Below, piece after piece: positions 17,490-28,301 of a stretch of DNA of 64,000 nucleotides. The stretch is taken from assembly GCF_900112935.1 (NCBI RefSeq), contig NZ_FONM01000002.1, forward strand, positions 310,001 to 374,000. The letters run 5' to 3'. Both the position numbers and the translations under genes were made by a program. Source of the DNA: Trichococcus pasteurii (lineage in GTDB: Bacteria > Bacillota > Bacilli > Lactobacillales > Aerococcaceae). The notes beneath the pieces are model-generated. The model did not search any database, was not told the DNA's origin, and saw only the letters and a list, made by a program, of their open reading frames with translations. Each line of letters opens with the position of its first letter. Position 1 is the stretch's first letter.

Positions 17490-19313
17490 TTAGTCTTCAT
17501 CCATCTTCAGAACGGCCATGAAGGCTTCTTGTGGGACCTCGACGGATCCGACTTGCTTCATGCGCTTCTTGCCTTCTTTTTGTTTATCGAGCAATTTGCG
17601 CTTACGGGAAATATCCCCGCCGTAACATTTGGCCAGTACATTTTTGCGCAAAGCTTTGATGGTGGTTCTTGCCAGGATTTTGTTGCCGATCGTCGCTTGG
17701 ATCGGAACTTCGAACTGCTGGCGTGGAATCAATCCGCGCAGTTTTTCTGTGATTACTTTCCCGCGTGCATAGGCAAAATCGCGATGCACGATCAAACTCA
17801 AGGCATCGACAGCTTCACCGTTCAAGAGGATATCCATCTTGACCAGTTTGCTTGGACGGTAGCCGATCAATTCATAGTCAAGGGAAGCGTATCCCTTCGT
17901 GCTTGATTTCAACCTGTCGAAGAAATCAAAGATGATTTCTGCCAGAGGCATTTCATAGACGACATTGACGCGGAAATCATCCAAATAATCCATCGTAATG
18001 AAAGTGCCGCGCTTCTTTTGGGCGATATCCATGACGGCGCCGACATAATCGTTAGGCACCATGATGCTTGCTTTGACATACGGCTCTTCGACGCTTTCAA
18101 TCGTTGTCGCATCGGGCATTTCCGAAGGGTTGTCGATTTCCAAAAATTCGCCATCGGTCTTGTTGACACGGTAAATAACAGACGGTGCTGTCGTGATGAT
18201 ATCCAGATCGAATTCGCGCTCGATCCGTTCCTGGATGACGTCCATATGCAGCATGCCCAAAAATCCGGTACGGAAACCGAATCCGAGCGCTTGCGAAGAT
18301 TCCGCCTCGAACTGCAAGGAAGCATCGTTCAACTGCAGTTTTTCCAAAGCTTCACGCAAGTCATTGAAGTCCGAGGCATCAACAGGGTAAATACCGCAGT
18401 ATACCATTGGATTCATTTTGCGGTAGCCGGCCAAGGCTTCGCTGGCAGGGTTGTTCGCCAAAGTAATCGTGTCACCAACCTGTGTGTCTTGGATCGTTTT
18501 GATGCCGGCAGTCAAATAGCCCACGTCACCGACCATCAAAAAGTCACGTTTGATCGGTTTCGGTGAGAAAATGCCTACTTCAATGACTTCATACTCTTTG
18601 CCGTTTGCCATGAATCTGATCATGTCTCCCGGGCGGACCACACCGTTTTTGATCCGGATATTCAGCACTACTCCCCGGTATGGGTCATAGACCGAGTCAA
18701 AAACCAAGGCTTGCAAAGGCGCTTCAAGATCACCTTCCGGAGCCGGGACTTTTTCGACAATCTGCTCCAACAACTCAGGGATACCCAAGCCGATTTTTGC
18801 ACTCGCCAAAACCGCATCGCTGGCATCGATACCGATGACATCCTCTACCTCAGCCCTTACACGCTCAGGATCTGCGGCAGGCAAATCGATTTTATTGATG
18901 ACAGGCACGATTTCCAGGTTGTTGTCCAAAGCCAGATAAACATTCGCAAGGGTTTGTGCTTCGACCCCTTGTGCCGCGTCCACTACGAGGATAGCGCCTT
19001 CGCAGGCTGCCAAACTTCTGGATACTTCATACGTAAAGTCGACATGTCCTGGTGTGTCGATCAGATGGAAGATATAGTCTTCCCCGTCGTTGGCCCTGTA
19101 AGTCAATTCGACGGCGTTCAATTTTATGGTGATGCCCCGTTCTCTTTCGAGGTCCATGGAATCCAATAATTGTGCTTGCATGTCACGATCGGCGACTGTA
19201 TCGGTCAATTGGAGAATCCTGTCCGCCAATGTGGATTTCCCATGGTCAATATGGGCAATGATGGAAAAATTTCTGATCTTTTTTTGTCGTTGCTTCATTT
19301 CTTCTAAGTTCAT
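17490..19313 (-). CDS. lepA: Elongation factor 4 (LepA)
   Basis: Translational GTPase of the ribosome that acts on stalled or back-translocating complexes and in initiation. The 607-residue protein has G1 [20 protein letters not shown] (switch I), DTPGHVDF (G3) and [11 protein letters not shown] (G4), then EF-G-like domains and the LepA-specific C-terminal domain ([48 protein letters not shown]). Length is typical. In Bacillus lepA precedes hemW-hrcA; here it is transcribed alone, downstream of the dnaJ end of that cluster. Confidence 0.97.
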   Translation of the reverse strand: MNLEEMKQRQKKIRNFSIIAHIDHGKSTLADRILQLTDTVADRDMQAQLLDSMDLERERGITIKLNAVELTYRANDGEDYIFHLIDTPGHVDFTYEVSRSLAACEGAILVVDAAQGVEAQTLANVYLALDNNLEIVPVINKIDLPAADPERVRAEVEDVIGIDASDAVLASAKIGLGIPELLEQIVEKVPAPEGDLEAPLQALVFDSVYDPYRGVVLNIRIKNGVVRPGDMIRFMANGKEYEVIEVGIFSPKPIKRDFLMVGDVGYLTAGIKTIQDTQVGDTITLANNPASEALAGYRKMNPMVYCGIYPVDASDFNDLREALEKLQLNDASLQFEAESSQALGFGFRTGFLGMLHMDVIQERIEREFDLDIITTAPSVIYRVNKTDGEFLEIDNPSEMPDATTIESVEEPYVKASIMVPNDYVGAVMDIAQKKRGTFITMDYLDDFRVNVVYEMPLAEIIFDFFDRLKSSTKGYASLDYELIGYRPSKLVKMDILLNGEAVDALSLIVHRDFAYARGKVITEKLRGLIPRQQFEVPIQATIGNKILARTTIKALRKNVLAKCYGGDISRKRKLLDKQKEGKKRMKQVGSVEVPQEAFMAVLKMDED

Positions 19314-19356
19314 TATCGTTGCTCACTTTCTCTGACGTCCATTCGTTCACTTGAAA

Positions 19357-19385
19357 ATTATACCAATCTAAAGCCTTCATGACAA
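19357..19385 (-). promoter_or_regulatory. Promoter of lepA
   Basis: TTGTCA (19380-19385), a 17-base spacer and a perfect TATAAT (19357-19362) preceded by TGG make this one of the strongest promoters in the window. Confidence 0.75.
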
Positions 19386-19435
19386 GACGCCGACTCAGAT
19401 TGGCAAGTCTTTCTCACTTTTGTTTGGATAATAAG

Positions 19436-19471
19436 CAAAAAAGAATCCGAAGGCTCCCCACCGGATTCTTT
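19436..19471 (-). terminator. Terminator of pckA
   Basis: Arms AAGAATCCG and CGGATTCTT enclose a loop of about 12 bases; the minus strand continues in TTTTTT. It lies 12 bases after the pckA stop. Confidence 0.85.
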
Positions 19472-19482
19472 CCCATCGAAAT

Positions 19483-21129
19483 TTAAAAAGCATCAATGAT
19501 ATTTTGCAACGCTTGGATGGATTCATCAGGCAACGGTACACTTGGATGGACAGCGTTGAATTCTTCCAAGAAATCTTCCCGTAGCTGCATGCGTCTTCTC
19601 ACCAACTTCGTATAGTCTTTGTCTTCAAAATCGGGATTGAAGCCTTCCACCGGCAGATAGCTGAGATGCGGTGCATCCCCGAATGGGACGAATGATGCTT
19701 TCCCTTCAACGACGCTTTCGATGACGCCCAAGGACACTTCCTTCGGTATTTTTTTACCCATGAAAAACCCAGTATTGATGATGTAGCATTCCACTTCCTC
19801 ATGAGCCAACAGTTCTTTGAAGCCGTCATAATCCTCAACCAATGGATAAACGCGGAACGGATTTGCGAATGGTTCGATGACCAGTTTATCGGTCGATTCG
19901 CCTTTCTTCAGCGTCTCCGCAGTCGTGCGTTTCGTGGCCAGCGTCGTGCCGAAAGTTGCCGCCAAGACGGCATCATCCACCTTCACCAAAGGCGGCAAGG
20001 CATCGTCCTTCATGATCCAGTAGACAGCATTGATCGGTTCTTCGAACTTATCAACGCGGTTCGGCGTGGAATAACGTGATTTGACTGTACGTCCGTTGCC
20101 GTTTCGGATATCTTCAGTGACCAGCACAATTTTGCCGTCATTATCCTTTGTCACGCCCACATTCTGGACAGTAACAAAATAGTTCTGTTCAGGGTGATCG
20201 GCTGGATAATCCTGGGTTTTATCGAAATAGGAAGGTTCCAACGCAATGGATGACCCATCCTTCAAATCGATCAGGAAGGCATCGTCATGCAGCACTTTCA
20301 CTTCATATTTGTTGTCATGCTTCGAATGCGTCAGAGTCGATTTGCCTGACCCCGAAAGCCCGAAGAAGGAAGCGACATACGAACCGCCATCAGGCAGGCG
20401 GAAGTGTTTTTGGCCGCCATGGCAAGCAACAAAGCCATTCCGATGACCGGTTCCCCACGCAAGCGTCAGTGTGCCTTTTTTGAACTCACCGAAATATTGC
20501 ATTCCGAGGATACAGGCCACATTTTTATCGGGCTCGAAGATAGCCACACCCAGCGGATAATCCGGATGGCGCCATTCTGGATCCGTGTAGATGTAGATAT
20601 CGCCTTCGTTGTACAGCTTCGAATGTGCATACATTTCCTGATAATCCGGGCTGTTCCACTGGAAGTTCAATAGCCAAGAATAGAGATTGTTTTCGTTTCC
20701 TTCGGGAAAGGCGATATGCGCCTTGATGATGAAATCTTTATCCAGGCCCACATACCCTGTCGTTTTATAATAATGGCGCAGTCTGTTTTTATAAATGACA
20801 TCCATGATGATGCCTTCAAGGATTTCGTCTTCTTCTTTGTTCTCTCCGATGATCCGTTTGGCGCGGGCAGTGCGGCCGATGATCCTCCCGCCGTTTTCGA
20901 CAAGTACCTTGGCATCATCCGGCAAGCCCAGTTCTTTTGTATGGAGCACAGGCAGATCGGTCACGACCACACCTGCAGCGTTCAGAGCGAGTTGATAGGC
21001 TTCCGTCATGTCCGTGACTTCCTGCATGTTTTTGCCATAAAAAGCTGTTTCGACCGTTGTCCGGAATTTCGTAAGTAAAGGGTTGGACTTCTTTAATTCG
21101 GATCTATTGAACGATTCTATAGTAGCCAT
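19483..21129 (-). CDS. pckA: Phosphoenolpyruvate carboxykinase (ATP type)
   Basis: Interconverts oxaloacetate and phosphoenolpyruvate with ATP/ADP. The 548-residue protein carries the PEPCK P-loop GLSGSGKSTLT (257-267), HDDAFLIDL in the place of the usual metal-binding GDDE-type box, and a C-terminal TFGTTLATKRTTAE segment. The N-terminal 130 residues are less typical, so this is a divergent branch of the ATP-dependent family. The direction could be gluconeogenic or anaplerotic; the sequence does not decide. A promoter with an 18-base palindrome over its -35 box lies upstream and a terminator downstream. Confidence 0.88.
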   Translation of the reverse strand: MATIESFNRSELKKSNPLLTKFRTTVETAFYGKNMQEVTDMTEAYQLALNAAGVVVTDLPVLHTKELGLPDDAKVLVENGGRIIGRTARAKRIIGENKEEDEILEGIIMDVIYKNRLRHYYKTTGYVGLDKDFIIKAHIAFPEGNENNLYSWLLNFQWNSPDYQEMYAHSKLYNEGDIYIYTDPEWRHPDYPLGVAIFEPDKNVACILGMQYFGEFKKGTLTLAWGTGHRNGFVACHGGQKHFRLPDGGSYVASFFGLSGSGKSTLTHSKHDNKYEVKVLHDDAFLIDLKDGSSIALEPSYFDKTQDYPADHPEQNYFVTVQNVGVTKDNDGKIVLVTEDIRNGNGRTVKSRYSTPNRVDKFEEPINAVYWIMKDDALPPLVKVDDAVLAATFGTTLATKRTTAETLKKGESTDKLVIEPFANPFRVYPLVEDYDGFKELLAHEEVECYIINTGFFMGKKIPKEVSLGVIESVVEGKASFVPFGDAPHLSYLPVEGFNPDFEDKDYTKLVRRRMQLREDFLEEFNAVHPSVPLPDESIQALQNIIDAF

Positions 21130-21158
21130 TTACGTCACCTCTTTTATTTGATACATTC

Positions 21159-21197
21159 ATTATAATCCTATTTCCCCAAAATGTAACCCCTTACATT
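21159..21197 (-). promoter_or_regulatory. pckA promoter and overlapping palindrome
   Basis: On the minus strand TTACAT (21181-21186) and TATAAT (21159-21164) are 16 bases apart. The -35 box lies inside the inverted repeat AATGTAA-CCCC-TTACATT (21180-21197), whose 7-base arms are perfect. The location fits a repressor site. The cognate protein is unknown; carbon-source control is known for pckA in other Firmicutes (CcpN in Bacillus), but I do not claim this is that site. Confidence 0.5.
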
Positions 21198-21289
21198 CAA
21201 AAATTTGCGAATATTTACTCTTTTTCTATAAAAAAAGTGTTGTTGTCCTCATGTTAGTTACAAAAACTCTAACAGAATAGTATATGGAC

Positions 21290-21331
21290 AAAAAACGAAC
21301 CGATGCTCAGTTGTTTCCGACGCACCGGTTC
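21290..21331 (-). terminator. Terminator of the hrcA-grpE-dnaK-dnaJ operon
   Basis: Arms GAACCGATGC (21297-21306) and GCACCGGTTC (21322-21331) pair with one mismatch; TTTTTTG follows on the minus strand. It lies 12 bases after the dnaJ stop. Confidence 0.85.
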
Positions 21332-21342
21332 ATTCAGGATTT

Positions 21343-22491
21343 TTATTTTTTATTTTTGAAAGCGTCCTTTACTTTATCAAAAAAATTGGCTTCATCCTCC
21401 ACAAGCGTATCGCCGCCTGCTGCCGCGAAAGCGCGGATTGCCTCTCTTTGCTTCTCGTTAAGGTTTTTCGGTGTGACAACCGTCACTTTGACGTGTTGGT
21501 CGCCATTTCCGGTCCCACGCAAGCGTGGCGCCCCTTTGCCTTTCAGGCGGAAATTCGTGCCGGTTTGTGTTCCGGCAGGGATTTTCAGCTTGACTTTGCC
21601 GTGTACGGTAGGCACTTCAATTTCATCACCCAAAGCGGCTTGAGCGAAGCTGATCGGAAGCGTGTAATGGATTTCTGTCCCTTCGCGATCGAAAATATCG
21701 CTTGGTTCCACTTGGAAAACAACATACAGGTCGCCGTACGGGCCGCCATTGCTGCCGACTTCCCCTTGTCCGTTCAAGCGCATCTGTTGTCCATCGTCGA
21801 CGCCAGGAGGGATTGTGACAGCCACAGAGTGATCAGTTTCGACATGTCCTTGTCCGTGGCACGTTGTACATTTATCTGTGATCTCTTTGCCTGTTCCGCC
21901 GCAGACATCACAGACTGCTTGCGTCATTACGCGGCCGAAAGGTGTATTCCTTTCGACACCGACCGCTCCTGACCCATGACACTTCGAACACGTTTTCGGT
22001 TGCGTGCCGGGTTTTGCGCCGGACCCGCTGCAGGTTTTGCATTCTTCATCACGTTTGTAACGGATGGTTTCTTTTTTCCCGAAAATCGCTTCTTCAAATG
22101 TAAGGTGGATACGGTACTGTAAATCAGAACCTTGACGGGGGGCATTCGGATTTCTGCCGCGACCGCCGCCGCCCCCGAAAAAGGAATCGAAGATATCTTC
22201 AAAACCGCCCGAGAAGCCGCCGAAGCCGCCACCGTAACCGCCATAGCCACCGCCTGCGCCAAAGTTGGGATCGGTGCTGGCATGTCCGTACTGGTCATAG
22301 GCTGCGCGTTTGTTGCCGTCGCTCAAGACTTCATAAGCTTCAGCAAGCTCCTTGAATTTGTCTTCCGCGCCCGCTTCTTTATTGATATCCGGGTGAAACT
22401 TCTTGGAAAGTTTCCGGTAAGCCTTTTTTATCTCATCGTCTGTGGCATCTTTCGCCACACCCAAGACATCGTAATAATCTCTTTTCGCCAT
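21343..22491 (-). CDS. dnaJ: Chaperone protein DnaJ
   Basis: Hsp40 co-chaperone that delivers substrates to DnaK and stimulates its ATPase. The 382-residue protein has the J domain with HPD at 33-35, a Gly/Phe-rich stretch (about 75-120), four zinc-binding CxxCxGxG motifs ([32 protein letters not shown]) and the C-terminal substrate-binding domain. The ATG at 22491 has GGAGG upstream and gives the family start [12 protein letters not shown]. It is the last gene of the heat-shock operon. Confidence 0.98.
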   Translation of the reverse strand: MAKRDYYDVLGVAKDATDDEIKKAYRKLSKKFHPDINKEAGAEDKFKELAEAYEVLSDGNKRAAYDQYGHASTDPNFGAGGGYGGYGGGFGGFSGGFEDIFDSFFGGGGGRGRNPNAPRQGSDLQYRIHLTFEEAIFGKKETIRYKRDEECKTCSGSGAKPGTQPKTCSKCHGSGAVGVERNTPFGRVMTQAVCDVCGGTGKEITDKCTTCHGQGHVETDHSVAVTIPPGVDDGQQMRLNGQGEVGSNGGPYGDLYVVFQVEPSDIFDREGTEIHYTLPISFAQAALGDEIEVPTVHGKVKLKIPAGTQTGTNFRLKGKGAPRLRGTGNGDQHVKVTVVTPKNLNEKQREAIRAFAAAGGDTLVEDEANFFDKVKDAFKNKK

Positions 22492-22542
22492 TGTTTCGCC
22501 TCCATTGATTGGCTTCATCTGAACATTTTATCTCTATACAGT

Positions 22543-22579
22543 GAGAGAAGCCAATGCAGTTAAGCGTTGGCTTCCTCTC
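22543..22579 (-). other. Hairpin between dnaK and dnaJ
   Basis: Arms of 15-16 bases (GAGAGAAGCCAATGC at 22543-22557 and GCGTTGGCTTCCTCTC at 22564-22579) pair almost completely with a 6-base loop. On the minus strand no T-run follows, so it is more likely a processing or stability element that sets the dnaK:dnaJ ratio than a full terminator. Confidence 0.6.
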
Positions 22580-22590
22580 GTTAGAGTTGA

Positions 22591-24435
<1,845 letters not shown>

Positions 24436-24456
24436 TTATTATGTTTATCAATAAGA

Positions 24457-24993
24457 TTATTGTGACACAACGACCATTGCTGGTCTTAACACACGTTCTT
24501 TCAAGGTATAGCCTTTTTGCACTACCGCGACGACTGTATCAGGCGCTTGCCCTTCGGCAGCCGGCTGCATTTGGATGGATTGATGGAAATTTGGATCGAA
24601 AGGCTGATCGATCGGATCGATCGGAGCAATCCCTTCTTTTGCGAAAGCTTCAGTGAATAAGTTCATGACCATTTCCAACCCTTTTTTCAGGTTCAATGAT
24701 TTTTCATCTTCCACTTCAATCGCTAATGCGCGCTCCAGACTGTCCATCACCGGCAACAATTCCTGCGCCAATGACTGGGAACGGTATTTCGCCGCATCCT
24801 GTCTTTCTTTCGCGTTGCGCTTCTGGATATTGGCAAGTTCTGCCTGCAGACGCAACAGCCGGTCTTCCGTTTCGGACAAGGTTGCTTTCAAGGCTTCAAC
24901 CTCACTTGCTTCCGTAACTGTTTCTTGACCTTCGGCAACCGTTGTTTCAGCGGTTGCTTGTTCCTGGTCCACTAATTCTTCGTTATTGTCCAC
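24457..24993 (-). CDS. grpE: Nucleotide exchange factor GrpE
   Basis: Releases ADP from DnaK. The 178-residue protein has an acidic, low-complexity N-terminus (about 1-35), a long coiled coil (about 36-95, LKATLSETEDRLLRLQAELANIQKRN) and the C-terminal beta domain with EGIAPIDPIDQPFDPNFHQSIQ and VVQKGYTLKERVLRPAMVVVS, the family signature. The start is a GTG with AAAGGAG 8 bases upstream. It lies between hrcA and dnaK. Confidence 0.97.
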   Translation of the reverse strand: MDNNEELVDQEQATAETTVAEGQETVTEASEVEALKATLSETEDRLLRLQAELANIQKRNAKERQDAAKYRSQSLAQELLPVMDSLERALAIEVEDEKSLNLKKGLEMVMNLFTEAFAKEGIAPIDPIDQPFDPNFHQSIQMQPAAEGQAPDTVVAVVQKGYTLKERVLRPAMVVVSQ

Positions 24994-25015
24994 TTCAAAA
25001 TCTCCTTTGTCGTGC

Positions 25016-26050
25016 TTATTTGTTTAGATCATTCAAGCTATCAGAAAGTTCATAGCGCATAAATTTCATGATGCTGATCATTTTTTGGTAAGGCATGTTG
25101 GTGGGCCCCAGCAATGCGATCAGACCTTTACCGTTGCCGGCCGTGTCATATGTAGCCGTAATTAGGCTAAAATTATGCAGCAGCTCATTGTTCAATTCCG
25201 TTCCGATCTTGACGCCGACGCCATCGTGGGAGTTTGAAAAAAGCGCATGGATATCGGGGGATCCGTTCAGCATGCTTAAAATGGCTTTGACTTTATTCTT
25301 GTCCATCGTTGCATCCAAATGGTTCAGGAGGTTCATGCTGCCGCCTACATGGAAGCGGTCATGCTCCAACTTCGCCACAATGTCATTGAAGATCGCTGTG
25401 AAATCGATTTTTGCATCGACGTACTTCCGGATAATCACCGGAATGTCCGTTTGCAGTTTGACGAATACTTCCTGCAGCGTGCGGCCGACCAGTTCCTGAT
25501 TGAAGATGCTGACGATTTTTTCTATCTCGGCGGCTGAGAAGCCTGGTGACACAGAAAAAATTTGGTTTTCCACATGTCCTTTATCAGTCACCAATATGGC
25601 CATCACATGGCCTTCATTGAGCGCGACCAATCGGAATCCCGTCAATCGGCTGTCCTTTGTTTCAGGCCCGATCGCCAAAGCAGTGTAATTCGTCAAAAAG
25701 GACAGCATTTCAGCTGATTTTTCGACGACCTGCTGCACTTCACGGTAAGGATTCTGAAAACCATGCTTGATCGTTTGTTTGACGTCGTCGGCGATTTCTT
25801 CGCTTTCTTTGCCTAAAAGTTGATCGACATAGTAACGGTAGCCTTGGATGGACGGTATCCTGCCTGATGAAGAGTGCATCTTTTCCAGGAAACCCAATTC
25901 TTCGATCCGCATCATTTCGTTGCGGATCGTTGCGGAACTTAAAGGCAAAGAAGACTCCTTAAGAAGCGTCTTTGACCCGATCGGCTCCTCGAATTCGATG
26001 TAATGCCTGACAATTAAATCCAAAATTAGCAACTGTCTTTCTGTTAACAA
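25016..26050 (-). CDS. hrcA: Heat-inducible transcription repressor HrcA
   Basis: Repressor that binds CIRCE and is kept active by GroEL. The 344-residue protein has an N-terminal winged helix (TERQLLILDLIVRHYIEFEEPIGSKTLL...LSSATIRNEMMRIEELGFL), followed by HSSSGRIPSIQGYRYYVD and the GAF-like and dimerisation parts typical of HrcA. The TTG at 26050 is chosen since GAGG lies 8 bases away and homologues start MLTERQ; a GTG three codons earlier overlaps the ribosome site. It is the first gene of the operon and is autoregulated through the CIRCE just upstream. Confidence 0.96.
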   Translation of the reverse strand: MLTERQLLILDLIVRHYIEFEEPIGSKTLLKESSLPLSSATIRNEMMRIEELGFLEKMHSSSGRIPSIQGYRYYVDQLLGKESEEIADDVKQTIKHGFQNPYREVQQVVEKSAEMLSFLTNYTALAIGPETKDSRLTGFRLVALNEGHVMAILVTDKGHVENQIFSVSPGFSAAEIEKIVSIFNQELVGRTLQEVFVKLQTDIPVIIRKYVDAKIDFTAIFNDIVAKLEHDRFHVGGSMNLLNHLDATMDKNKVKAILSMLNGSPDIHALFSNSHDGVGVKIGTELNNELLHNFSLITATYDTAGNGKGLIALLGPTNMPYQKMISIMKFMRYELSDSLNDLNK

Positions 26051-26065
26051 GATTTTCACCTCACT

Positions 26066-26092
26066 TTAGCACTTGACCACAATGAGTGCTAA
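26066..26092 (-). promoter_or_regulatory. CIRCE operator
   Basis: TTAGCACTT, 9 bases, GAGTGCTAA. This equals the CIRCE consensus TTAGCACTC-N9-GAGTGCTAA except for one base in the left arm. It lies 15 bases upstream of the hrcA start and downstream of the promoter, the usual place for HrcA repression. Confidence 0.93.
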
Positions 26093-26101
26093 CCATAAAT
26101 A

Positions 26102-26130
26102 AATTTATCACGGGTAACAGGCTTTGTCAA
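26102..26130 (-). promoter_or_regulatory. Promoter of hrcA-grpE-dnaK-dnaJ
   Basis: Perfect TTGACA (26125-26130), a 17-base spacer and TAAATT (26102-26107) on the minus strand, immediately upstream of CIRCE. A vegetative sigma-A promoter blocked by HrcA fits this arrangement. Confidence 0.75.
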
Positions 26131-26185
26131 CGGAATACAATCATTTTTCATAACATTATCGGCACCCGAACGGCAACGAACGCAT

Positions 26186-27316
26186 TCACATCAAGAAAGA
26201 ACGGAATACTTCGTTTCCGAGGAAAACACCTCTTGGGGACAAACGGATCCTGTCGCCATCGATCACAAGCAGTCCTTCCGCAACCAAATCCGAAATGACG
26301 GCAGCGTACTGGTCCAACAGCGAAATCTGAAATTTATCGGCAAAATGTTGTTGGCTGACGCCAACCATCGTACGCAATCCCAGAATCATCTCTTCTTCCA
26401 TCTGTTCATTTTTCGACAACTGCTGCTGACGGATGATCGGCAAGCTGTTTTCGCGCAAGGGAGCCAGATATTGCTGGATCGGCCCATGATTGTGGTAACG
26501 GATCCCATCAATGTAGCCGTGTGCTCCAGCCCCGAACCCGAAATAGGACTCATTTTTCCAATAGGTAAGATTATGTTGGGATTCATACCCCGGAAGCGCA
26601 AAATTGGAGATTTCGTATTGGTTCCTGCCGTTTTTTGACATCGTCTCGATAGCCAAGGCGTACATATCGGCTTCTGTGTCTTCTGAAGGCAACGGCAGTT
26701 TCCCCTGACGCATCAAGTTATAGAACACCGTCTTGTTCTCAAGGATCAAGGCATAGATCGAGTAATGGGGCAAATCCAATTCCAGGGCTTTGTTCAAGCT
26801 TTCTTCAAAATCAGCCATCGTTTGGTTCGGCAATCGGAAGATCAGGTCGATGGTCATGTTTTCGAATCCGGCCCTTCGTGCGTCGGCCACCGAAGTGTAT
26901 ACTTGCTCGGCTGTGTGGATGCGGCCGATTTTTTTCAGGATGTCGTTATTGAAGGATTGGACCCCCATGCTTAAACGGTTGACCCCATAATCACGCATGA
27001 TCTTCAGCTTTTCGAACGAAACACTTTCCGGATTGGCTTCCATCGTGAACTCGGCGCCCTTAGGCAACGCGTAGGTGCTGCGGATTCCGTTCAAAAGCTT
27101 TTCCAGTTGGCGCTCATTCAGTGTCGTCGGTGTACCGCCGCCGATGTAGAAAGTGCTTATCTCTTCTTTAGGGTGCAGTCGCTTCGACAACTGCATTTCC
27201 TTTATCAGAGCATCCACATATTCATCGACCGGTTGCCCTTCCAAAAACACTTTATTGAAGTCGCAATAGAAGCAGATGTGTTCGCAGAAAGGGATGTGCA
27301 AATAAGCGGCTGCCAT
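26186..27316 (-). CDS. hemW: Radical SAM heme chaperone HemW-like protein
   Basis: Radical SAM protein of the HemN/HemW family, 376 residues. The cluster motif CEHICFYC (Cys11, Cys15, Cys18) follows YLHIPF at the very N-terminus, and the domain continues with FYIGGGTPTTL and EANPES. The position upstream of hrcA matches the Bacillus gene once called hemN. Members of this short, N-terminally truncated branch act as heme chaperones rather than coproporphyrinogen oxidases. Its ATG follows the ribF stop codon directly. Confidence 0.92.
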   Translation of the reverse strand: MAAAYLHIPFCEHICFYCDFNKVFLEGQPVDEYVDALIKEMQLSKRLHPKEEISTFYIGGGTPTTLNERQLEKLLNGIRSTYALPKGAEFTMEANPESVSFEKLKIMRDYGVNRLSMGVQSFNNDILKKIGRIHTAEQVYTSVADARRAGFENMTIDLIFRLPNQTMADFEESLNKALELDLPHYSIYALILENKTVFYNLMRQGKLPLPSEDTEADMYALAIETMSKNGRNQYEISNFALPGYESQHNLTYWKNESYFGFGAGAHGYIDGIRYHNHGPIQQYLAPLRENSLPIIRQQQLSKNEQMEEEMILGLRTMVGVSQQHFADKFQISLLDQYAAVISDLVAEGLLVIDGDRIRLSPRGVFLGNEVFRSFLM

Positions 27317-28279
27317 TTAGAGGGTCACCTCATCCAAGGGGTGATCCTTAAAAAAGGCGATCGTTTCCGCTTCATCGCTTTTCAGCTGCGCAATCAGCTC
27401 GTCGACGCCCGAAAATTTGATCTCGCTGCGGATAAAATGGTGCCATCTGACAGCTACATCCTCGCCGTAGATCATTTTATCGAAGTCCAGTATGTACACT
27501 TCCACGGTTTTGTCGCGGCCGGCCTCAAAAGTGATGTTGTGCCCGATCGAAGCCGTGCCGCGGTACCAGGTTCCATTCACCCTGATGCTCACGATGTATA
27601 CGCCGTTCCTTGGCAAGCGTGTGTGTTTTTCGGTCTGGATATTTGCGGTCGGGAAACCCAGCAGCCTGCCTCGCGCATCGCCATGGATGACCGTGCCTTC
27701 AATCTGATAGACATAGCCTAAATACGCATTCGCTTTTTCCATATTCCCTTCGGCTAATGCTTCCCGGATATGCGTGGAACTGATTTTTTCGGCTTCGTTC
27801 TTCAGCTCGGCGACCTCTATGACTTCAAAGCGGCCTTTTGCATAGTTTACTAATTGTTTCATATCCGCTATTTCTCTTGGCCCATAGGTGTAATCGAAGC
27901 CGGCTACGACTGCGGCAGCATGCAAGCCGCTGATGTATTGGTCGACAAATTCCTGCGGCCTTAAAGAGGCAAACGCAGAGGTGAAAGAGATGACGAAGAA
28001 ATAATCAACGCCCAAGCGTTCGAATATTTCGGCTTTGCGGTTGACGGTCGACAAATATTGCATCGTTTCCGGATTCATCTTCTGGAAAACGATGCTCGGG
28101 TGATGATTGAAGCTCATGACGGCAAGTTTGAGGTTCTTCTTCTCGGCAACTTCCTTTGCTCTTTTGATCACTTCTTGATGTCCTCTGTGGACGCCGTCAA
28201 AATAACCCAATGCCAACACCACTTGTTCATCGGGTATCAGTTTTTGGTCATAGGGATGATGCATATGTATTATTTCCAT
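27317..28279 (-). CDS. ribF: Bifunctional riboflavin kinase/FAD synthetase
   Basis: Makes FMN from riboflavin and FAD from FMN. The 320-residue protein has an N-terminal nucleotidyltransferase domain (LGYFDGVHRGHQEVI, then YTYGPREIADM) and a C-terminal riboflavin kinase domain (LLGFPTANIQTEKHTRLPRNGVYIVSI). The ATG at 28279 was chosen because the region upstream does not resemble the family; AAGGAG lies 11 bases before it. It follows truB by 22 bases and abuts hemW, so truB-ribF-hemW form one transcription unit. Confidence 0.96.
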   Translation of the reverse strand: MEIIHMHHPYDQKLIPDEQVVLALGYFDGVHRGHQEVIKRAKEVAEKKNLKLAVMSFNHHPSIVFQKMNPETMQYLSTVNRKAEIFERLGVDYFFVISFTSAFASLRPQEFVDQYISGLHAAAVVAGFDYTYGPREIADMKQLVNYAKGRFEVIEVAELKNEAEKISSTHIREALAEGNMEKANAYLGYVYQIEGTVIHGDARGRLLGFPTANIQTEKHTRLPRNGVYIVSIRVNGTWYRGTASIGHNITFEAGRDKTVEVYILDFDKMIYGEDVAVRWHHFIRSEIKFSGVDELIAQLKSDEAETIAFFKDHPLDEVTL

Positions 28280-28301
28280 TGCGTTAGCAACTCCTTGCTG
28301 A

